Assembly (NCBI RefSeq): GCF_005222695.1
Contig: NZ_STGG01000064.1
Coordinates: forward strand, 62,001-126,000
Length of the DNA: 64,000 nt
From: Massilia sp. HP4
GTDB lineage: Bacteria; Pseudomonadota; Gammaproteobacteria; Burkholderiales; Burkholderiaceae_D
Direction of reading: 5' to 3'
Positions 56,067 through 64,000 of the stretch are shown in pieces; position 1 is the stretch's first letter, and each line of letters begins with the position of its first letter. The position numbers and the translations under genes are program-made. A model generated the notes under the pieces. It was not told the origin of the DNA and made no database searches. It saw nothing but the letters and a program-made list of their open reading frames with translations.

Positions 56067-57320
56067 TTACATATTCTCGATCATGACCTCGCCGAATCCC
56101 GAGCACGATACCTGGGTCGCCCCTTCCATCAGGCGCGCGAAGTCATACGTCACCTTTTTCGACACGATCGCGCGGCCCATGGCCGCGATGATGCGGTCGG
56201 CCGCCTCGCTCCAGCCCATATGGCGCAGCATCATCTCGGCCGACAGGATCAGCGAACCCGGATTCACATAATCCTTGCCCGCGTATTTCGGCGCCGTGCC
56301 ATGGGTTGCTTCGAATACTGCCACCGAATCGGAGATATTGGCGCCCGGCGCGATGCCGATGCCGCCGACCTGGGCCGCCAGCGCATCCGAGATATAGTCG
56401 CCGTTCAGGTTCAGGGTGGCGATCACGCTGTATTCGGCGGGGCGCAACAGGATTTGCTGCAGGAAGGCGTCGGCGATCGAATCCTTGATCATGATGTCGC
56501 GCCCGGTCCTGGGATTTTTCACCCGGCACCATGGGCCGCCATCGAACAGCTCGGCGCCGAACTCCTTTTGCGCCAGTGCATAGCCCCAGTCGCGGAAAGC
56601 GCCTTCGGTGTACTTCATGATATTACCCTTGTGGACCAGGGTCACCGAGGGCTTGTCATTGTCGATCGCATATTGGATCGCCTTGCGCACCAGGCGCTCC
56701 GTACCCTCGCGCGAGACCGGCTTGATGCCCAGTCCCGAGGTCCCGGGAAAACGGATCTTGTTGACGCCCATTTCCTCGGACAGGAAAGCGATCAGCTTCT
56801 GCGCGCCTTCCGAACCGGCTTCCCATTCGATGCCGGCGTAGATGTCTTCGGAGTTCTCACGGAAGATGACCATATCGGTCTTTTCCGGCTGCTTGAGCGG
56901 CGACGGCACGCCCTGGAAATAGCGCACCGGGCGCATGCAGACATACAGGTCGAGTTCCTGGCGCAGCGCGACATTGAGCGAACGGATGCCGCCGCCGACC
57001 GGCGTCGTCAGCGGGCCCTTGATCGAGACCACGTAGTCCTTCAGCACATCGAGCGTCTCTCCCGGCAGCCAGGTGTCTGCGCCATAGCGCCCGGTCGCCT
57101 TTTCGCCGGCAAAGATTTCCATCCAGCTGATCCGGCGCGCGCCGCCATAGGCTTTTTCGACCGCCGCATCGACCACCCTGATCATGACCGGCGTGATGTC
57201 CACGCCGGTGCCATCGCCCTCGATATAGGGAATGACCGGGTTATCCGGGACATTCAGGGTGAAATCGGCATTGACGGTGATCTTGCGGCCGTCGGCCGGG
57301 ACGGTGATATGCTGGTACAT
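56067..57320 (-). CDS. icd: NADP-dependent isocitrate dehydrogenase, dimeric type
   Basis: TCA-cycle enzyme of 417 residues oxidising isocitrate to 2-oxoglutarate. The substrate-binding serine loop [13 protein letters not shown], which in E. coli carries the Ser phosphorylated by AceK, is intact; the GDGTG and [12 protein letters not shown] motifs are present. It is divergent from rluE, as in enterobacteria. A second, unrelated NADP isocitrate dehydrogenase lies at 58103-60334, and the two share an upstream element. Confidence 0.95.
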   Translation of the reverse strand: MYQHITVPADGRKITVNADFTLNVPDNPVIPYIEGDGTGVDITPVMIRVVDAAVEKAYGGARRISWMEIFAGEKATGRYGADTWLPGETLDVLKDYVVSIKGPLTTPVGGGIRSLNVALRQELDLYVCMRPVRYFQGVPSPLKQPEKTDMVIFRENSEDIYAGIEWEAGSEGAQKLIAFLSEEMGVNKIRFPGTSGLGIKPVSREGTERLVRKAIQYAIDNDKPSVTLVHKGNIMKYTEGAFRDWGYALAQKEFGAELFDGGPWCRVKNPRTGRDIMIKDSIADAFLQQILLRPAEYSVIATLNLNGDYISDALAAQVGGIGIAPGANISDSVAVFEATHGTAPKYAGKDYVNPGSLILSAEMMLRHMGWSEAADRIIAAMGRAIVSKKVTYDFARLMEGATQVSCSGFGEVMIENM

Positions 57321-57390
57321 CGCGTGTTCTCCCTGGTGGGCGGCGGTCGGGAGGGCGAACTCGATTACAATATCGCCCTCTCCGCCGCCA

Positions 57391-57431
57391 GTCCTCTATA
57401 AGACATAAGATGGCGTGCGGTTTATTATGCC
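57391..57431 (-). promoter_or_regulatory. Upstream element of icd shared with the monomeric isocitrate dehydrogenase gene
   Basis: Plus-strand GTCCTCTATAAGACATAAGA at 57391-57410 followed by TATTATGCC at 57423-57431. On the minus strand this reads GGCATAATA, 12 bases, then TCTTATGTCTTATAGA. The core contains the direct repeat ATAAGA-C-ATAAGA. The same element with one mismatch is at 60586-60605. Confidence 0.6.
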
Positions 57432-57495
57432 TCAGTATTCTGCCATATCGGCACGCTATTGACCGAAGGCGCCCCTTATCCGCTTGACGCAACCG

Positions 57496-58041
57496 ATGCC
57501 CCTGATTCTCTTTAATAAACCGTTCCAGGTCCTGTGCCAGTTCTCGCCGCAAGAGGGCCGTGAATCGCTGGCCGATTACCTGGATATTCCAGGCATTTAT
57601 CCCGCCGGCCGGCTGGACGCCGACAGCGAAGGCCTGATGCTGCTGACCGACGACGGCAAGCTGCAGCACAAGATCGCCCATCCCGACCACAAGGAAGCCA
57701 AGACCTACCTGGTGCAGGTGGATGGCGTGCCGGATGCCGCCGCCCTGGCGCGCCTGCAGGCGCCGCTCGACCTGGGCGACTTCGTGACCCGGCCCTGCCG
57801 CGCGGTGCGCATCGCCGAACCGGAATGGCTGTGGCCGCGCAATCCGCCAATCCGCGCGCGCCAGGACAAGCCGACCGCCTGGATTGCGATCACGCTCGAG
57901 GAAGGCAAGAACCGGCAGGTGCGGCGGATGACGGCGGCGGTGGGTTTCCCTACCCTGCGCCTGGTGCGCAACAGTATCGGTCCGTTTTCCCTGTCGACAC
58001 ACCCGCTGATGCCCGGGGAATACACCGAAGTCCGCTTATGA
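57496..58041 (+). CDS. rluE: 23S rRNA pseudouridine synthase, RluE type
   Basis: Pseudouridine synthase of 181 residues of the RsuA/RluE branch. The catalytic Asp lies in GRLDADSEGLMLLT; KTYLVQVDG and EGKNRQVRRM are further family motifs. There is no N-terminal S4 domain, as in RluE, which modifies U2457 of 23S rRNA in E. coli. ATG 57496 is preferred; the frame also has TTG at 57484. The icd-rluE divergent arrangement is the one known from E. coli. Confidence 0.87.
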   Translation: MPLILFNKPFQVLCQFSPQEGRESLADYLDIPGIYPAGRLDADSEGLMLLTDDGKLQHKIAHPDHKEAKTYLVQVDGVPDAAALARLQAPLDLGDFVTRPCRAVRIAEPEWLWPRNPPIRARQDKPTAWIAITLEEGKNRQVRRMTAAVGFPTLRLVRNSIGPFSLSTHPLMPGEYTEVRL

Positions 58042-58051
58042 TCCGGCCATG

Positions 58052-58088
58052 AAAAAACCCGCCGACCTCACGGTACGGCGGGTTTTTT
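58052..58088. terminator. Bidirectional terminator between rluE and the monomeric isocitrate dehydrogenase gene
   Basis: A-run, CCCGCCG (58058-58064) pairing with CGGCGGG (58076-58082), then six T. Confidence 0.88.
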
Positions 58089-58102
58089 ATTGGCGCTGCG
58101 GA

Positions 58103-60334
<2,232 letters not shown>

Positions 60335-60403
60335 GCACATTTTCCTCGGTAATCGCGAACGCTGTCGCGAGTATTAAACTGACAATTGGCCACAGGCAAG
60401 ACC

Positions 60404-60481
60404 TTGGCGCTCCGCCTTGGCGCTCCGCCTTGGCGCTCCGCCTTGGCGCTCCGCCTTGGCGCCCCGCCCTGGCGCACCGCG
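60404..60481. repeat. Tandem array of a 13-bp unit in the probable idh leader
   Basis: Six units of TTGGCGCTCCGCC: four perfect (60404-60455), one with one change (60456-60468) and one degenerate (60469-60481). On the minus strand each unit reads GGCG-GAG-CGCC-AA, a 4-bp mini-hairpin followed by AA. It begins 70 bases before the idh ATG. Confidence 0.9.
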
Positions 60482-60585
60482 CTGATGGCGGACATTCTAC
60501 CCCTCCCGACCCCGGGATGGGCAGATCGCAAAGGGATGACCACCAGCCAGTGGCAGCCTTCGCTTCGTCGCGGCAGCGCGCTCAA

Positions 60586-60621
60586 GTCTTCTATAAGACA
60601 TAAGACGCGCCATATTATGCC
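60586..60621 (-). promoter_or_regulatory. Upstream element of the monomeric isocitrate dehydrogenase gene shared with icd
   Basis: Plus-strand GTCTTCTATAAGACATAAGA at 60586-60605 (19 of 20 identical to the icd copy) followed by TATTATGCC at 60613-60621. The spacing between the two blocks is five bases shorter than at icd. The orientation relative to the gene is the same. Confidence 0.6.
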
Positions 60622-60718
60622 CGAGCTTTGCATGGGATACCAGTTTTTAAGCGTTCGGCAAGGCGATGTACGCGTTAAACATGGATGAGGACGGAACCGT
60701 AAAAGCGCCGCGCCAAGC

Positions 60719-60751
60719 AAAAAAACCCGCCAGGACCGAAGTCGGGCGGGT
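60719..60751 (-). terminator. Terminator of rpsT
   Basis: On the minus strand ACCCGCC (60751-60745) pairs with GGCGGGT (60731-60725), followed by seven T. Confidence 0.85.
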
Positions 60752-60809
60752 CTTTCCAACTGCACAGAACCTTGCTGTCGCGGCCCGAGGGCCGCGTCGC
60801 AAACGGCTA

Positions 60810-61076
60810 TTAAGCCGACAGTGCTTTCAGGGCTGCAGCCAGGCGGCTCTTGTGACGCGCTGCCTTGTTCTTGTGGATGATCTTTTTGTCAGCGATGCTG
60901 TCGATCTTCGACACGGATTGCTGGAAGATGGTGGTCGCAGCAGCCTTGTCGCCGGCCTGGATGGCTTTGCGGACGGCCTTGATTGCGGTGCGCAGGGTCG
61001 AACGCTGCGACGAGTTGTGTGCGTTTTGCTTAACTGCTTGACGAGCGCGTTTGCGCGCTTGTGCGGTATTTGCCAT
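60810..61076 (-). CDS. rpsT: 30S ribosomal protein S20
   Basis: Primary 16S rRNA-binding protein of 88 residues, Lys/Arg/Ala-rich and helical; [20 protein letters not shown] and [18 protein letters not shown] are characteristic. The start 61076 gives the usual N-terminus. It is a single-gene unit with its own promoter and terminator, divergent from murJ. In enterobacteria S20 represses its own translation through the leader. Confidence 0.96.
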   Translation of the reverse strand: MANTAQARKRARQAVKQNAHNSSQRSTLRTAIKAVRKAIQAGDKAAATTIFQQSVSKIDSIADKKIIHKNKAARHKSRLAAALKALSA

Positions 61077-61203
61077 GGAATTTCCTAAATCGGGGTCAAG
61101 TTGCGTTTGCAAACATTAGCGACTATCAAACTTGCGCCGGGGTGAGCTATGCAATGCCTGCCCAACGATCAGTGTCTGCTAACAGAATTCAGTACAGCCC
61201 ATG

Positions 61204-61232
61204 ATTATAGCGAAGGTTTCAATTCGGAGCAA
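61204..61232 (-). promoter_or_regulatory. rpsT promoter
   Basis: Minus strand: -35 TTGCTC (61232-61227), 17-base spacer, -10 TATAAT (61209-61204). It predicts a leader of about 120 bases before the S20 ATG. Confidence 0.65.
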
Positions 61233-61321
61233 TTCATAATTCAAAGATTGTCGGTTTACTGTCCTTGCGGGAGTGCCGTCCGGTACGTCAGAACATCCCC
61301 GATTCCGACGAGTTGCCCAAG

Positions 61322-61327
61322 TATAAT
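61322..61327 (+). promoter_or_regulatory. -10 box directly before murJ
   Basis: TATAAT at 61322-61327 ends eight bases before the murJ ATG, so transcription would begin at or next to the start codon. No good -35 is evident and no SD is visible. Confidence 0.45.
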
Positions 61328-61335
61328 CTTGCGCC

Positions 61336-62892
61336 ATGAACCTGCTCAGAACCCTCGCCGCCATCTCCAGCATGACCATGCTCTCGCGCGTCACCGGCCT
61401 GCTGCGCGAAAGCCTGTTCGCGCGCGCCTTCGGCGCCTCGGCCTATACCGACGCCTTCATCATCGCCTTCCGCCTGCCGAACCTGCTGCGCCGCCTGTTT
61501 GCCGAAGGTGCGTTCTCGCAGGCCTTCGTCCCGATCTTGTCGGAATATAAAACGCAGCACGGCGAGGGGGCCACCAAGACCCTGGTCGACCACGTGGCCA
61601 CCGCCCTGATCTGGGCTACGGTACTGACCAGCATCGTCGGCATCGTCGGCGCCCCGCTCCTGATCGCCGTGCTGGCCGGCGACCTGCGCGACACACCCGG
61701 CGCCTACGACGCCTCGGTCATCATGACGCAGATGATGTTCCCGTATATCGCCTGCATGTCCTTCGTCGCGCTGGCAGGCGGCATCCTCAATACCTGGCGC
61801 CAGTTCAAGGTGCCTGCTTTTACCCCCGTATTGCTGAACCTGTCCTTCATCTTCGCCTCGCTGGTGCTGGTCAACTACCTGGAGCAGCCGATCTATGCGA
61901 TGGCGATCGCAGTCTGCGTCGGCGGCCTGTTGCAGGTGGCGATCCAGATTCCGTCGTTGGTGAAAATCGGCATGCTGCCGCGCATCTCCCTCAATCCGAT
62001 GCACGGCCTGCGCGACGCCGGCGTGCGGCGCATGCTGCGCAAGATGGGCCCGGCCGTGTTCGCCGTGTCGGCGGCCCAGATCAGCCTGTTGATCAATACC
62101 GGCATCGCCGCCAGCCTGGCGGCGGGCGCGGTCTCGGCCCTGCAGTATGCCGACCGCCTGATGGAATTCCCGACCGCGATGCTGGGCGTGGCGCTGGGCA
62201 CCATCCTGCTGCCGTCGCTGTCAAAAGCCAATAGCGAAGGAAATGCCGAGGAATATGCGGCCCTGCTCAACTGGGGCTTGCGCCTGACCTTCCTGCTGGC
62301 GCTGCCGGCGGCCGTGGGCATGGCAAGCTTGGCCGAGCCGATGATCGCCACCCTCTTCCACTACGGTAAATTCGACGATGCGGCGCTGGCCAATTCGGCC
62401 ATGCCCTTGATGGCCTACAGCGCCGGCCTGCTGGGCATCATCCTCGTCAAGATCCTGGCGCCGGCCTTCTATGCGCGCCAGGACGTCAAGACGCCGGTGC
62501 GCATCGCGATCATGGTGCTGTTCGCGACCCAGTTGATGAACCTGCTGTTCGTGTTCTGGCTCGACCTGGGCGTGGCCGGCCTCGCCCTGTCGATCGGCCT
62601 GGGCGCCTGCATCAACGCCACCTGCCTGTATATCGGCCTGCGCCGGCGCGGCATCTATGCGCCGCAGCCGGGCTGGCTCAAATTCTTCATCAAGCTGGCC
62701 GTCGCGGTCAGCGTGATGGGGGCGCTGGCCTGGTTCGGCCAGGCCCAGTTCGACTGGGCCGCGATGAAAGCCACGCCGGCGCTGCGCATCGGCGCCCTGC
62801 TCGCCATCATCACGGCCTGCGCCTTCGCCTACTTCGCGGTGCTGGCGGTGCTTGGCTTCAGGCCGCGCGACTTCCGCCGCCGCGCCGCCTGA
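61336..62892 (+). CDS. murJ: Lipid II flippase MurJ
   Basis: Inner-membrane MOP-superfamily flippase of 518 residues with about 14 spans that moves lipid II to the periplasm for peptidoglycan synthesis. The N-terminal SRVTGLLRESLFARAFGAS and NLLRRLFAEGAFSQAFVPIL motifs are diagnostic, including the essential Arg residues. It is divergent from rpsT, an arrangement common in Proteobacteria. Confidence 0.95.
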   Translation: MNLLRTLAAISSMTMLSRVTGLLRESLFARAFGASAYTDAFIIAFRLPNLLRRLFAEGAFSQAFVPILSEYKTQHGEGATKTLVDHVATALIWATVLTSIVGIVGAPLLIAVLAGDLRDTPGAYDASVIMTQMMFPYIACMSFVALAGGILNTWRQFKVPAFTPVLLNLSFIFASLVLVNYLEQPIYAMAIAVCVGGLLQVAIQIPSLVKIGMLPRISLNPMHGLRDAGVRRMLRKMGPAVFAVSAAQISLLINTGIAASLAAGAVSALQYADRLMEFPTAMLGVALGTILLPSLSKANSEGNAEEYAALLNWGLRLTFLLALPAAVGMASLAEPMIATLFHYGKFDDAALANSAMPLMAYSAGLLGIILVKILAPAFYARQDVKTPVRIAIMVLFATQLMNLLFVFWLDLGVAGLALSIGLGACINATCLYIGLRRRGIYAPQPGWLKFFIKLAVAVSVMGALAWFGQAQFDWAAMKATPALRIGALLAIITACAFAYFAVLAVLGFRPRDFRRRAA

Positions 62893-62904
62893 GATCGTCC
62901 GCGC

Positions 62905-63537
62905 TCAGGACTTGTACTTGACGTTGCAGCCGTAGGGGCGGGTCGTGGCCTGGGCCACGATCTCGCCCTTCACGACCGCTTCCATCGCCGTCTTGAACAG
63001 CGGGCTCGCCTTCTCGATGTCTTCCAGCTTGGCCGATGCGATGCTATCGATGCCGCCCGCGTAGCGCAGCACGCCCCTGGCGTCGATCACGTACATATGC
63101 GGCGTGGTGCGCGCGTCATACGCCTTGCCGACCGTGCCTTGCGGGTCGAGCAGCACCGCGCTCGGCGCCGCATTGCGGCTGGTCGTCAGCTCGTCGGCCT
63201 TCTTGCCGTCCACATGACCCTGCTCGCCCGGCGCCGACGAGATCACGCTCAGCCAGACCACGCCCGCATCTTTCGCCTGCTTCTGCAGGTTCGGGATATT
63301 CGCCTGGTAGTGCTTCTTCACGTAAGGGCAATCGTGGTTGGTCCATTCCAGCACCACGGTCTTGCCCTTGTAGTCGGCCAGGCTGTGCTGCTTGCCCTTG
63401 CTGTCGACGGCCGTGAAGGCGGGGGCCGGCTGGCCGACGACCGGCGCGGCGAAGACAGGCGCCGCGGCGGCGCCCAGCAGCAGGGCCGCCATCGAAACAG
63501 TGCTGCGCAACAGGGTGCGACGAGAGGAAGCTTGCAT
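62905..63537 (-). CDS. Exported redoxin (AhpC/TSA-like), single active-site Cys
   Basis: Thioredoxin-fold protein of 210 residues. The N-terminus SSRRTLLRS followed by a hydrophobic run and AFA-like cleavage region resembles a twin-arginine signal. After VGQPAPAFTAVDSKGK the active site reads TNHDCPYVKKHY, a single Cys (C70) without CXXC, as in peroxiredoxin-like redoxins; another Cys is near the C-terminus (GCNVKY). It lies 23 bases after a DsbD-type gene on the same strand, a likely electron donor. The frame is open to 63810, but that part runs inside the dsbD gene. Confidence 0.82.
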   Translation of the reverse strand: MQASSRRTLLRSTVSMAALLLGAAAAPVFAAPVVGQPAPAFTAVDSKGKQHSLADYKGKTVVLEWTNHDCPYVKKHYQANIPNLQKQAKDAGVVWLSVISSAPGEQGHVDGKKADELTTSRNAAPSAVLLDPQGTVGKAYDARTTPHMYVIDARGVLRYAGGIDSIASAKLEDIEKASPLFKTAMEAVVKGEIVAQATTRPYGCNVKYKS

Positions 63538-63560
63538 GACATCTCCTTGTGGATGAATGA

Positions 63561-64000
63561 TTACTGCCCGAACGATTCGGTGACGATGGCCTGGGTCAGC
63601 ACCGGCGGCAAGACCACCGGTTCTTTCCCGGCCGGATAGAAGGCATAGAACGGCAGGCCGTCGCGCCCGAACGACTGCAAGAATGCCGTGATGGCCGGAT
63701 CGCGGTTGGTCCAGTCGCCTTTCATATAGACCACGCCGCCGTCCTTCATGGCCTGCTGGACCGCGGCGCTCGACAGGGTCGTGCGCTCGTTGACCAGGCA
63801 GGTGATGCACCAGGCGGCCGTCATATTGACGAATACCGGCTTACCGTCGGCGCGCAGCGCGGCCAGGCGCGCTGCGCTATAGGGTTCGGCCTGCGCCGAT
63901 TGCGCCGATTGCGCGGACATGGCGGCGGCCTGCGGCTCGGCGCCATGCAGCATGACCATCAGGCCGGCGATCCCGGCCACGCCGGCCGCTGCGGCGCCGC
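63561..64000 (-). CDS. Thiol:disulfide interchange protein DsbD, C-terminal part (5' end outside window)
   Basis: The visible 146 residues are the end of a membrane span, a short Ala/Ser/Gln-rich linker and the C-terminal thioredoxin-like domain with the active site AAWCITCLVNE. In DsbD this domain passes electrons from cytoplasmic thioredoxin through the membrane to periplasmic thiol proteins. The frame is open to base 64000 without a stop, so the membrane part lies beyond the window and no start is visible. The WCxxC and the downstream exported redoxin fit a DsbD/ScsB-type pathway. Confidence 0.82.
   Translation of the reverse strand, partial: GAAAAGVAGIAGLMVMLHGAEPQAAAMSAQSAQSAQAEPYSAARLAALRADGKPVFVNMTAAWCITCLVNERTTLSSAAVQQAMKDGGVVYMKGDWTNRDPAITAFLQSFGRDGLPFYAFYPAGKEPVVLPPVLTQAIVTESFGQ

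Noticed and set aside
57484-57495. TTG start for rluE four codons upstream
   Set aside because: The ATG at 57496 directly precedes the conserved PLILFNKPF start, and TTG has no better SD.
60404-60481. 13-bp repeats considered as a CRISPR array
   Set aside because: Units are directly adjacent with no spacers and far too short; no cas genes are in the window.
60386-60688. A 100-codon plus-strand open frame across the 13-bp repeats
   Set aside because: Its periodic protein (LALRLGAPPWRS units) is a by-product of the repeat, has no SD or homologous features, and runs against the idh leader.

Overview
The window looks like chromosomal DNA of a Betaproteobacterium of the order Burkholderiales, most likely the Massilia/Telluria group (Oxalobacteraceae). 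This rests on the high GC content, the protein sequences, trimeric-type porins ending in Phe, and neighbourhoods such as cysI-DUF934-cysH-cysD-cysN-cobA, lptF/lptG divergent from pepA, icd divergent from rluE, clpS-clpA, and prpB-prpC-acnD-prpF. Genus assignment is inference. No rRNA, tRNA, CRISPR array, insertion sequence or prophage was seen. Both ends cut genes: a YdeP-type molybdopterin oxidoreductase on the left and a DsbD-type protein on the right.

Layout. 1-5.7 kb: YdeP-like oxidoreductase, a PAS/GGDEF/EAL protein with an altered EAL site, and a DHH phosphoesterase. 5.9-9.4 kb: signalling block with a LytS-type kinase carrying a Pro/Glu/Ala-rich extracytoplasmic segment, its LytTR regulator, and a NarX-type orphan kinase. 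9.5-16.5 kb: porin, Xre/RES toxin-antitoxin pair, then a candidate uptake module of porin, exported alpha/beta hydrolase, LysR regulator and DAACS symporter. 16.7-19.5 kb: FeeM-like acyltransferase and a tightly coupled cysB-like/methyltransferase/YaiI chain. 19.7-25.7 kb: assimilatory sulfate reduction through APS reductase. 25.8-27.2 kb: hydrolase-MarR cassette that looks lower in GC and has a 24-bp palindromic operator. 27.2-33.9 kb: cbiX, lptG, lptF, pepA, small unknown genes, xthA. 33.9-36.1 kb: second GGDEF/EAL protein. 36.3-48 kb: 2-methylcitrate cycle operon prpB-prpC-acnD-prpF, an ArsR/quinone-reductase/monooxygenase cassette, yjcH-actP and prpR. 48.1-50.7 kb: reverse transsulfuration pair. 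50.7-55.7 kb: chemoreceptor, clpA, clpS, cspA. 55.7-60.6 kb: two unrelated NADP isocitrate dehydrogenases around rluE. 60.8-64 kb: rpsT, murJ, an exported redoxin and the dsbD 3' end.

How the parts fit. Sulfate is activated by CysDN, reduced by an iron-sulfur APS reductase and then by sirohaem sulfite reductase; cobA and cbiX plausibly supply sirohaem. Propionate enters the methylcitrate cycle from a sigma-54 promoter with PrpR-type operators. The same operator sequence lies between prpR and yjcH-actP, which suggests that transport and catabolism are regulated together. The two isocitrate dehydrogenase genes share a nearly identical 20-bp upstream element, and one of them has a tandem array of 13-bp mini-hairpins in its probable leader.

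Gene-free stretches over 300 bp are 32682-33137 (nothing but one hairpin recognised), 55153-55471 (clpS/cspA divergent region with an orphan hairpin) and 60335-60809 (idh leader with repeats, shared element and the rpsT terminator).
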